A DNA stretch of 64,000 bases from Bacteroidales bacterium. GTDB lineage: Bacteria > Bacteroidota > Bacteroidia > Bacteroidales > Muribaculaceae. The stretch is from NCBI GenBank assembly GCA_015061085.1, contig SUXG01000009.1, forward strand, positions 1 through 64,000. The letters run 5' to 3'. Shown piece by piece: positions 8,795 to 16,746 of the stretch. The notes beneath the pieces are model-generated. The model worked only from the letters and a program-made list of their open reading frames with translations. It made no database searches and was not told the DNA's origin. The translations under genes and the position numbers were made by a program. Positions within the stretch are counted from its first letter, which is position 1. Each line of letters starts with the position of its first letter.

Positions 8795-10951
8795 TTATTC
8801 TTCAGTTTGAGTTTCTTCGTATGCTTTAAGAAGTTTTTCTTGAACATCACCAGGTACTAATTCGTAAGAAGAGAAGTTCATTGTAAATGAGCTACGTCCA
8901 CCTGTAATAGAACTTAATGAAGTAGAATATGTTGACATTTCTTTTAATGGCACTTTAGCATTAAGTTTTTCAATACCATTTTCAGAAGACATACCCATAA
9001 TAATAGCGCGACGGCTTTGAAGATCGCTCATAACATCACCCATAGAGTCTGCAGGAGTCAAAACTTCTACATCATAGATTGGCTCGAGAATCTTAGGATT
9101 TGCATTTTTAAATGCTTCAGAGAATGCGTTACGACCTGCAAGGCGGAATGAAATTTCATTTGAGTCAACCGGGTGCATTTTACCATCATAAATCATTACG
9201 CGTACGTCGCGAGCGTAAGAACCAGTAAGTGGACCTTGTTCCATGCGATCCATAAGACCTTTAACGATAGCAGGTATGAAACGGGCATCAATAGCACCAC
9301 CTACAATGCAGTTATAAACTATAAGTTTACCGCCCCATTCCAATGGAATTTCTTGTTTGTCACGAACACTCATCTTGTATTCTTGATTGTTGAAGCGATA
9401 AGTATCCGGTTCCGGCATTCCTTCTGTGTAAGGTTCAACGATTAGGTGTACTTCACCGAATTGACCTGAACCCCCTGATTGTTTCTTGTGACGGTAATCA
9501 GCGCGTGATGCTTTAGTGATTGTTTCACGATAAGGAATTTTTGGCTCAAGATATTCAATGTTAAGTTTTTCGTTGTTTTCAATTCTCCATTTTAGAGTAC
9601 GAAGGTGGAATTCACCTTGTCCTTTAACGATAGTTTGCTTTAATTCTTTAGACTGTTCAACGATCCATGTTGGGTCTTCTTCATGCATTCGAGTAAGGAT
9701 TGCACTAAGTTTCTCAGCATCACTTTCGTTTTCAGGACGGATAGCGCGTTGATATTTAGGTGCCGGATATTTGATGAAGTCGAATTCGTATTCGCAACCT
9801 TTTTCGTTAAGAGTATTTCCTGTGCGTACATCTTTTAGTTTAACAGCAGCACCGATGTCGCCTGCTTCAAGAGTTTCGACAGCTGTGCGAATTTGTCCAC
9901 ATACTGTAAAAATTTGAGCAAAACGTTCTTTTGTGCCCTTGTTTATGTTTTCAAGATCTGCACCTGCTTTAAGGGTACCACTCATTACGCGGAAATAAGA
10001 AACTTCTCCGATATGAGGTTCAACAGAAGTTTTAAATACGTAAAGGCTCAAAGGACCATTAGCGTCAGCTTTGATTTCCTCACCTTGAATGGTTTCGTAG
10101 TTAGGCATATCATTAACAAAAGGACATACATTGCCTAAGAATTCCATCATACGACGAACGCCCATGTCTTTAAGTGCGCTTACGCAGAACACAGGGAAGA
10201 TAGAACGATCAACCAAACCTTTACGAATACCAGCACGCATTTCGTCTTCAGTGAGTTTTCCTTGTTCGAAATACTTATCCATTAAAGTTTCATCGTTTTC
10301 GGCAGCTGCTTCCACGAGGGCATTATGTAATTCTTTCGCTTTTTCCATTTGGTCATCAGGAATCTCACTTATAGTAGGAACACCTCCTTCGGGACCCCAT
10401 TCGTATTTCTTCATTAGAAGAACGTCAATCATAGAGTGGAAACCAGGTCCTGATTCAAGAGGGTATTGGATTGCGATAACTTTAGGACCGAATGTTTCGC
10501 GTAATTGCTCCATTACGTTGTCATAATCAGCTTTTTCTCCATCAAGTTGGTTTAGAGCAAAAATGACAGGTTTTTTGAGAGTAGCGGTAGTACGGAAGAT
10601 GTTTTGAGTACCTACTTCCACACCATATTCGCTATCGACAACTATTACGCCTGTATCAGTTACACCAAGAGCTGTATAAGCATTTCCTACGAAGTCTTCA
10701 CCTCCAGGACAGTCGATAACATTTAATTTTTTGTTAAGAAATTCAGCATAAAAAACAGTAGAGAAAACAGAATAACCATATTCTTTCTCTACCGGAAAAT
10801 AGTCGCTTACAGTATTTCCTGCGTCAATGCTGCCACGACGTTTAATTACTCCACACTCGTAAAGCATTGATTCAGCGAGTGTGGTTTTCCCAGAGCCTTT
10901 GCTTCCAAGCAAGGCAATGTTTTTGATTTCGTTAGTTTTGTATACTTTCAT
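8795..10951 (-). CDS. Elongation factor G paralogue (EF-G2 type) lacking the catalytic histidine
   Basis: A 718-residue translational GTPase of EF-G architecture: G domain, OB-like domain II, domain III, domain IV (QSGGSGQFGEVHL) and domain V. The P-loop GSKGSGKT is at 16-23. The switch II motif is DCPGG (80-84) where canonical EF-G has DTPGH, so the GTPase-activating histidine is replaced by Gly84. The NKxD box reads NQLD (134-137). Bacteroides EF-G2 is reported as an EF-G paralogue without GTPase activity that supports translocation during starvation and gut colonisation; the features seen here fit that class. The normal fusA should lie elsewhere with the ribosomal genes. It is a single-gene unit. 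Its codons are less AT-rich than its neighbours, suggesting high expression. Confidence 0.92.
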   Translation of the reverse strand: MKVYKTNEIKNIALLGSKGSGKTTLAESMLYECGVIKRRGSIDAGNTVSDYFPVEKEYGYSVFSTVFYAEFLNKKLNVIDCPGGEDFVGNAYTALGVTDTGVIVVDSEYGVEVGTQNIFRTTATLKKPVIFALNQLDGEKADYDNVMEQLRETFGPKVIAIQYPLESGPGFHSMIDVLLMKKYEWGPEGGVPTISEIPDDQMEKAKELHNALVEAAAENDETLMDKYFEQGKLTEDEMRAGIRKGLVDRSIFPVFCVSALKDMGVRRMMEFLGNVCPFVNDMPNYETIQGEEIKADANGPLSLYVFKTSVEPHIGEVSYFRVMSGTLKAGADLENINKGTKERFAQIFTVCGQIRTAVETLEAGDIGAAVKLKDVRTGNTLNEKGCEYEFDFIKYPAPKYQRAIRPENESDAEKLSAILTRMHEEDPTWIVEQSKELKQTIVKGQGEFHLRTLKWRIENNEKLNIEYLEPKIPYRETITKASRADYRHKKQSGGSGQFGEVHLIVEPYTEGMPEPDTYRFNNQEYKMSVRDKQEIPLEWGGKLIVYNCIVGGAIDARFIPAIVKGLMDRMEQGPLTGSYARDVRVMIYDGKMHPVDSNEISFRLAGRNAFSEAFKNANPKILEPIYDVEVLTPADSMGDVMSDLQSRRAIIMGMSSENGIEKLNAKVPLKEMSTYSTSLSSITGGRSSFTMNFSSYELVPGDVQEKLLKAYEETQTEE

Positions 10952-11173
10952 GTTTTATAAGATTTTAATTAGTTTTTAAAAAAATGTTATGCAATATGTT
11001 GCAAAAATCACATCCTATTACAAAAACGACGGCAATTTAGTAATAATATTTGATATATCATATAGAAAAAAACATGTTTAATAACATATTTTCAAAAAAA
11101 TAGTAATTTTCTGCACGAATGACCATGATTTGTGCGAAAAATTATAGCATCTTTCGCAATAATATGGACAAAA

Positions 11174-11205
11174 TTTGTCTAAAAACATATTTTTCTATAA
11201 TTTTG
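11174..11205 (+). promoter_or_regulatory. Bacteroides-type promoter of hemW
   Basis: TTTG at 11174-11177, a 20-bp spacer and TAATTTTG at 11198-11205, about 20 bp before the ATG. Confidence 0.7.
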
Positions 11206-11224
11206 TATTATTAATTTTTTAATT

Positions 11225-12361
11225 ATGTCAGGTTTATATATCCATATTCCTTTTTGTGCTAAAAAGTGTATTTATTGTGATTTTTATAGCGTAGGCGTGA
11301 GAAATGTCGATTGGGAGAGATATATTGATTCTTTAATTCATGAATTGAGCTTTCGTAAGAATGAATTAACAGAAAAGGTTCATACTATATATATAGGTGG
11401 GGGAACTCCGTCTTTGATGCCGATCAATCAACTAAAGCGATTGATAAATACAATATACGATGAACTATCCGGTATGCTAAAATTAGAGGAATTTACAATT
11501 GAATTAAATCCTGATGATGTGACTGATGAACTTGTAGATGCCTTAAAAGAGATTGGTGTTACTCGTGTAAGTATGGGTGTGCAAAGTTTTAATGACAGTG
11601 AATTGGACTTTATTAAGCGTAGGCACACATCAGAACAATGTAGAAATGCATATAAGAAACTATCAGTGATAGGTAATGTCAGTTTGGATTTAATATTTGG
11701 GCTTCCCGGTCAAAGTCTTCAATCGTGGGAGAAAAATTTGGATGCGATATTGGATTTGCGTCCTCAGCACATATCAGCTTATTGTTTAATGTATGAAGAG
11801 GGTACACCTTTGTATGCTATGTTGCAACAGGGACGAGTTAGAGAAGTAGAAGAAGAATTATCGTTGGAAATGTTTAAACTGCTAATCAATAAACTCAAGA
11901 AGGCGAGCTACAATCATTATGAGATTTCTAATTTTGCTTTAGACGGATATGAGTCGAAGCATAATTCGTCTTATTGGAGTGGTATGCAATATTTGGGATT
12001 AGGTCCGTCTGCCCACAGCTATGATGGAAATCGCACGAGAAGATCTAATCCTGCATCAGTCAATGACTATATAAATCATTATATAAATCTTCCGTCAAGC
12101 GATAATTTATTTTACGAAGATGAGATTTTGTCGGATATAGATTTGTATAACGAATATATAATAACTCGCATGAGAAGATTAGACGGGATAGAATTACAAG
12201 ACTTAAGACATAGATTTGGAGAAAAATTGCAAAATTATTTCTTGAAGCAAACAGAAAAGCATATTCAATCCGGTGTACTATTAAATTGTGATAACCGCAT
12301 TATGCTATCAGAAAAAGGAGTTCTGATATCCGATAGCATATTTGTTAATTTAATGTATTAG
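11225..12361 (+). CDS. hemW: Radical SAM heme chaperone HemW-like (HemN family)
   Basis: A 378-residue radical SAM protein. The CxxxCxxC motif is Cys11, Cys15, Cys18, followed by Asp-Phe, the form typical of HemW rather than the true coproporphyrinogen oxidase HemN, which has a fourth Cys there. It also has GGGTPSL (SAM binding), the barrel motif VSMGVQSF, and a C-terminal HemN-like domain (YNEYIITRMRR, then DGIEL). HemW binds heme and delivers it to respiratory enzymes. It is often misannotated as oxygen-independent coproporphyrinogen III oxidase. It is preceded by its own promoter and is convergent with rlmH. Confidence 0.92.
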   Translation: MSGLYIHIPFCAKKCIYCDFYSVGVRNVDWERYIDSLIHELSFRKNELTEKVHTIYIGGGTPSLMPINQLKRLINTIYDELSGMLKLEEFTIELNPDDVTDELVDALKEIGVTRVSMGVQSFNDSELDFIKRRHTSEQCRNAYKKLSVIGNVSLDLIFGLPGQSLQSWEKNLDAILDLRPQHISAYCLMYEEGTPLYAMLQQGRVREVEEELSLEMFKLLINKLKKASYNHYEISNFALDGYESKHNSSYWSGMQYLGLGPSAHSYDGNRTRRSNPASVNDYINHYINLPSSDNLFYEDEILSDIDLYNEYIITRMRRLDGIELQDLRHRFGEKLQNYFLKQTEKHIQSGVLLNCDNRIMLSEKGVLISDSIFVNLMY

Positions 12362-12385
12362 TCATATTCAGCCCGATTGACATTG

Positions 12386-12859
12386 TTATTCATGGTGATA
12401 TGGTTCACCACGAATAATAGTCATTGCACGATAGATTTGTTCCGTAAAGAAAAGTCTGATCATTTCGTGTGAAAAAGTCATTTTGGAGAGTGACAACTTT
12501 TCATCGGCTTTATTATAAACATCTTTAGAAAAACCGTATGGACCACCGACGACGAAGACCAATCGACGAAGCCCTGAGTTCATCTTTCGTTGCAAATAAT
12601 CAGAAAATTGCATAGAAGAAAACTCTTTTCCTCTTTCGTCAAGCAATACTATAAAATCACCAGGTTTTAAAGCGTTTAAAATCAATTTGCCTTCTGTTTC
12701 TTTTTGTTGTTCTTCCGATAGGTTTTTAGTATTTTTAATATCCGGAAGGATATTTATATTATATGAGATATAATGTTTCAGACGGCGGGTATATTCATCA
12801 AGACCTTCGATGAGATATTTTGCATTAGTTTTTCCGATGACGATAAGTGTTATTTCCAT
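12386..12859 (-). CDS. rlmH: 23S rRNA pseudouridine1915-N3 methyltransferase RlmH
   Basis: A SPOUT methyltransferase of 157 residues that methylates pseudouridine 1915 of 23S rRNA in assembled ribosomes. The frame is open further upstream, but the ATG at 12857-12859 begins the canonical MEITLIVIGKT and gives the usual 155-160 aa length. Signature motifs are LLDERGKE, FVVGGPYGF and the C-terminal SKMTFSHEMIRLFFTEQIYRA with YHHE at the end. The gene is divergent from nadC, with 45 bp between the starts. Confidence 0.95.
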   Translation of the reverse strand: MEITLIVIGKTNAKYLIEGLDEYTRRLKHYISYNINILPDIKNTKNLSEEQQKETEGKLILNALKPGDFIVLLDERGKEFSSMQFSDYLQRKMNSGLRRLVFVVGGPYGFSKDVYNKADEKLSLSKMTFSHEMIRLFFTEQIYRAMTIIRGEPYHHE

Positions 12860-12879
12860 AATTTTTCTTAACTTCGCAA

Positions 12880-12887
12880 CAAAATTA
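12880..12887 (-). promoter_or_regulatory. Candidate -7 box for rlmH
   Basis: Minus strand reads TAATTTTG, 20 bp before the chosen RlmH ATG, within the 45-bp gap shared with nadC. It supports starting RlmH at 12859. Confidence 0.45.
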
Positions 12888-12904
12888 ATAAATAAATCGC
12901 AGTT

Positions 12905-13753
12905 ATGAAAACTAAAGATGAACTTATAGACGATCTTTTGAACCTTGCATTTGCAGAAGACGTAGGTGATGGCGATCATACAACGCTCAGTACAATTCCG
13001 TCAGATGCTATTGGCAAGCAGAAACTATTGATTAAAGAAGAGGGCATAATAGCCGGTGTTGATATAGCAAAGAAGGTACTAAATAAAGTTGATCCCGAAT
13101 TGAAGATTGAAGTTTTTATTGAAGACGGAAGCAGAGTAAAGCCGGGTGACATTGCTTTTATTGTTGAGGGTAGAGTACAATCGTTGCTTGTGGCAGAACG
13201 TACAATGCTCAATATAATGCAGCGTATGAGTGGAATTGCTACCACAACACGTCGTTATCAAGATGAATTAGAAGGACTTCATACAAAAGTTTTAGACACA
13301 CGAAAGACTACACCCGGTATGCGTATGCTTGAAAAAGAAGCTGTGGCAATCGGTGGAGGGATAAATCATCGTATTGGACTTTTTGATATGATACTTATTA
13401 AAGACAATCACATCGATTTTGCCGGTGGTATTCCACAAGCCGTCAATGCTGCCAAGCAATATTGTGCTGAGCATGGCAAAGACTTAAAGATTGAAGTTGA
13501 AGCTCGTAGCTTAGACGATATTAAAACGATACTTGATTTAGGAGGTGTTCATCGCATTATGTTTGATAATTTTACTCCCGAACTTACGCGTGAAGCTGTG
13601 AAACTTGTCGGTGGAAAATGTCAGACAGAATCTTCCGGCGGTATTACATTTGACAACCTCCGAGCATACGCCGAGGCTGGAGTCGACTATATTTCTGTCG
13701 GTGCATTGACACACTCTGTAAAGGGTCTCGATATGTCATTTAAGGCAATGTAA
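12905..13753 (+). CDS. nadC: Nicotinate-nucleotide pyrophosphorylase (carboxylating)
   Basis: Quinolinate phosphoribosyltransferase of NAD synthesis: quinolinate + PRPP to nicotinate mononucleotide + CO2. The 282-residue length is typical. Motifs include AEDVGDGDHTT near the N-terminus, NIMQRMSGIAT, LDTRKTTPGMR (phosphate and quinolinate contacts), GGGINHR and LIKDNH, then EVEA, MFDNF and ESSGGIT in the barrel. It is a single gene, divergent from rlmH and followed by a strong terminator. No other nad genes are adjacent. Confidence 0.96.
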   Translation: MKTKDELIDDLLNLAFAEDVGDGDHTTLSTIPSDAIGKQKLLIKEEGIIAGVDIAKKVLNKVDPELKIEVFIEDGSRVKPGDIAFIVEGRVQSLLVAERTMLNIMQRMSGIATTTRRYQDELEGLHTKVLDTRKTTPGMRMLEKEAVAIGGGINHRIGLFDMILIKDNHIDFAGGIPQAVNAAKQYCAEHGKDLKIEVEARSLDDIKTILDLGGVHRIMFDNFTPELTREAVKLVGGKCQTESSGGITFDNLRAYAEAGVDYISVGALTHSVKGLDMSFKAM

Positions 13754-13773
13754 TTCAGATATTTATAATAAGT

Positions 13774-13808
13774 AAAAAATCTCAGTCAAATCGACTGAGA
13801 TTTTTTTG
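13774..13808 (+). terminator. Bidirectional terminator between nadC and the T9SS operon
   Basis: An 11-bp perfect stem AAATCTCAGTC / GACTGAGATTT with a 5-base loop. A T-run follows on plus, and an A-run precedes it (T-run on minus). It serves nadC and the end of the three-gene minus-strand operon. Confidence 0.85.
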
Positions 13809-13860
13809 TTAAGGGAATTAATAGTAGTTCCCTTAAGTATGATAAGCATTAATCTTGCGA

Positions 13861-16746
13861 TTACTTCACCATTACCTTGAAAGACTTGCCGTCAACCACG
13901 ACAACATAGATGCCTTTTGCAGGTGCTTCAACTACAGCATTGCCGTCAGTCACTGACTTAGAAGCAATCATCACACCGTCAGCTGCATATACGCGTACCA
14001 CGCTACCCACTGCTGCATTCTTCACCACGATGTCATTGCCGAAACTTGTTACCACAACATTGCTATCTACACCCTCGATGCCTGTTATACCGGTGAGGTG
14101 GCATACTGTTGGCTGAAGTGAGTATTCTGTGAGGTCGGCTTGAGTGAATATGATATTGTCGATGCTTATTTCATAGTCACCAACAAATTTTTCTGCTGCT
14201 TTAACTGTGAGGTAAACCAACGCACCTTCAGAGTCAGCGAAGTCTTTCAAATTCAATGAATAGCTTAACAATCTTACCGAACCGTCAGAACGCAAAGCCG
14301 AAGTCAATATGTGGTCGTTGCCCTTGCGGTCAGATAGTGAAACCATGTAGTCACCGTCTTCTTCGCAGAGTTCAAGACCTTCAGGGAGTCTGATGTCGGC
14401 TTGGAAACCTGAGAATGCGATGTTGTTGGTTAGGTTGATAGCGATTTGCTTTGTTTCGCCCTCTTGAATTGAGAAGTCGTTGATATAGAAGCTATTGCCG
14501 TCGGCGTATGCTTGCTGAGCTCTTTGTGCTTGTTGCGAAACCTCATTGATGTCGTCATTAGTAAGGATGATGTTCACAATGCCGACGATGTCGGTGATAT
14601 TGATTTTGCTATCCTCTGTGATGTCGGCAGCTTCAAAGATGAACACATCTACAGTTCTTTCGAGAATGTAGCTTGCCACTGTCATAACGTCTGTAACATT
14701 GATAACAGCATCGTTGTTGACATCACCCGGAGTTGGCAACACTGTGACAGCGCATGATGCTGAGAGATTTGAGCCGTCGGTTGTTGTTGCAGTGATAGTC
14801 GCTTCGCCGACGCCGATTGCAGTCACTATGCCATTAGCATCAACGACTGCCACCTTTTCATCGGTTGTAGTCCAAACCACAACTGTGTTAGTAGTGGTTG
14901 CAGGCAGGATAGTCGGAGTTAATGTCACTGTTTCGTTTGCTTTGAAGCTCACTTCTGTCTTATCGAGTGTGATAGAGCTTGCGAGAGTAGGAATGACTGT
15001 CACCTTACAAGAAGCCGATAGGTTAGAGCCGTCGGTTGTTGTCGCTGTGATAGTTGTTTCGCCGACAGCGATAGCAGTCACCATGCCGTTAGCATCGACA
15101 GTCGCGATAGCTTCGTTGTCTGACTTCCAAGTCACAACCTTGTTGGTAGTCGTAGCCGGAAGAATTTCCACTGAAAGTTCGGCTGTTTCCAATGCTTTGA
15201 GGCTCACTTCAGTCATGTTGAGCGTGATAGACGATGCTTGAGTGTGAATAACGTTTACTGTGCAAGAAGCCGATAGGTTAGTACCGTCTGTAGTTGTCGC
15301 TGTGATAGTTGCCACGCCTACTTCGTGAGCTGTCACAACGCCGTTAGCATCTACAGTTGCAATTGCTTCGTTGTCCGATTTCCAAGTCACTGCTTGATTG
15401 GTAGTTGTAGCAGGGAGGATAGTCGCTTTGAGTGTTTCGCTTTGTGTAGCTTTGAGGCTGATAGAAGTTTTGTCGAGTGAGATAGAGTTTGCAAATGTTT
15501 GCTCTACAGTCACTTTACAAGTCGCCGAAAGGTTAGTGCCATCAGTCGTTGTTGCTGTGATATTTGCCACGCCGACAGCGATAGCAGTCACCACTCCGTT
15601 AGCATCGACTGTTGCGATAGCTTCGTTGTCAGACTTCCAAGTCACAGCTTTGTTAGTAGTTGTAGTCGGGAGGATGGTAGTGGTCAATGTAGCTGTTTCT
15701 GTTGCTTTGAGGGTGACAGCAGTTGTGTTGAGTGTGATAGAGGCTGCAGGAGTTGGAACGACAGTCACTTTGCAAGTGGCTGAGAGATTAGAACCGTCGG
15801 CTGTGGTTACGGTAATAGTTGTTTCGCCGACAGCGATAGCAGTTACCACGCCGTTTGCATCTACTGTTGCCACAGCTTCATTCTGCGACTTCCAAGTGAC
15901 AGCCTTGTTGGTTGTAGTCGCGGGAAGTATGTTGACTGAGAGCTCGGCTGTCTCTGTAGCCTTAAGACTTACTGCAGTCTGATTAAGTGTGATTATTTCT
16001 GCGAGGGTAGGGATGACAGTCACCTTGCATGATGCCGAAAGGTTAGTGCCGTCAGTCGTTGTCGCAGTGATATTTGCTTCGCCAACAGCGATAGCAGTCA
16101 CCACGCCGTTAGCATCTACAGTCGCTACAGCTTCGTTGTCCGACTTCCAAGTGACAGCCTTATCTGTTGTCGTTTCCGGCAATACAGTCGCCACAAGAGC
16201 GGCTGTTTCGGTAGCTTTGAGGTTCACTGCCGGTTTGTCGATAGTGATGCTCTTTGCCAATGTCTTGCCGACGATGTTTGTCACGCTTGAAGTGAAATTA
16301 TATTCTGTCAAGTCCTTTTGCGAGAAAGTGATGTCCTTTATATTGATTTGGAAATCACCTCTGAAATCGTCTGATGCTTTGACGCTGAATTTCACCAACG
16401 CACCACTTGTTCCTGAAAACTCTTTGAGTTTCAATGAGTAACACAAGAGACGGATTGCGCCATTGTCTTGTCTCTCTGCCGAGATAGAATGGTCGCTGCC
16501 TTTACGGTCTGAGAGGTCGAAGATGTAGTCGCCGTCTTCTTGCACTACTTCCAAACCATTCGGCAGATACAAGTCTGCTTGAAAACCTGTAAATGCAACA
16601 TCATTGGTGAGATTGATGGATAATTCCTTCGTTTCACCGGTGTAAATTGTGAAATCATCGATGTAGAACCGATTTTCTGCTTTTGCGCTGAGATTGCTGA
16701 TGATTATCAGCGCAAGCAACGTTAGTAAATAATTTAATTTTTTCAT
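13861..16746 (-). CDS. T9SS-sorted surface protein with six Big_2 Ig-like repeats, dockerin-like and cohesin-like domains
   Basis: A 961-residue secreted protein with no catalytic domain seen. Signal peptide 1-23; cohesin-like beta domain about 25-155; six 84-residue bacterial Ig-like group 2 repeats about 163-669 (each with AVTWKSDNEAIATVDANG); a paired dockerin-like calcium motif 673-730 (GDVNNDAVINVTDV and ADITEDSKINITDI); a second cohesin-like domain about 752-880; and a T9SS C-terminal sorting domain from about 886, ending GIYVVVVDGKSFKVMVK. It should be exported by Sec and anchored or released by the type IX system. Its start overlaps the upstream 978-aa gene by 4 bp, so it is the last gene of the operon. 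Probable role: adhesion or extracellular scaffold (inference). Confidence 0.85.
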   Translation of the reverse strand: MKKLNYLLTLLALIIISNLSAKAENRFYIDDFTIYTGETKELSINLTNDVAFTGFQADLYLPNGLEVVQEDGDYIFDLSDRKGSDHSISAERQDNGAIRLLCYSLKLKEFSGTSGALVKFSVKASDDFRGDFQINIKDITFSQKDLTEYNFTSSVTNIVGKTLAKSITIDKPAVNLKATETAALVATVLPETTTDKAVTWKSDNEAVATVDANGVVTAIAVGEANITATTTDGTNLSASCKVTVIPTLAEIITLNQTAVSLKATETAELSVNILPATTTNKAVTWKSQNEAVATVDANGVVTAIAVGETTITVTTADGSNLSATCKVTVVPTPAASITLNTTAVTLKATETATLTTTILPTTTTNKAVTWKSDNEAIATVDANGVVTAIAVGVANITATTTDGTNLSATCKVTVEQTFANSISLDKTSISLKATQSETLKATILPATTTNQAVTWKSDNEAIATVDANGVVTAHEVGVATITATTTDGTNLSASCTVNVIHTQASSITLNMTEVSLKALETAELSVEILPATTTNKVVTWKSDNEAIATVDANGMVTAIAVGETTITATTTDGSNLSASCKVTVIPTLASSITLDKTEVSFKANETVTLTPTILPATTTNTVVVWTTTDEKVAVVDANGIVTAIGVGEATITATTTDGSNLSASCAVTVLPTPGDVNNDAVINVTDVMTVASYILERTVDVFIFEAADITEDSKINITDIVGIVNIILTNDDINEVSQQAQRAQQAYADGNSFYINDFSIQEGETKQIAINLTNNIAFSGFQADIRLPEGLELCEEDGDYMVSLSDRKGNDHILTSALRSDGSVRLLSYSLNLKDFADSEGALVYLTVKAAEKFVGDYEISIDNIIFTQADLTEYSLQPTVCHLTGITGIEGVDSNVVVTSFGNDIVVKNAAVGSVVRVYAADGVMIASKSVTDGNAVVEAPAKGIYVVVVDGKSFKVMVK
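14740..16260 (-). repeat. Six tandem 252-bp repeats encoding Big_2 domains
   Basis: Six in-frame copies of an 84-codon unit inside the 961-aa surface protein. Copies two to five are the most alike; the last is the most diverged (VVVWTTTDEKVAVVDANG). Such DNA can gain or lose whole units by recombination, changing protein length. Antisense open frames over this region are by-products of the repeat. Confidence 0.85.

Noticed and set aside
14740-16260. CRISPR array
   Set aside because: The regular units are 252 bp, in frame and protein-coding; there are no short repeat-spacer units and no cas genes.
14699-16441. Several long plus-strand open frames opposite the Ig-like repeats
   Set aside because: They are the complement of the repeated units, have Ser/Val-rich repetitive translations, no starts in context, and lie fully inside a well-supported minus-strand gene.
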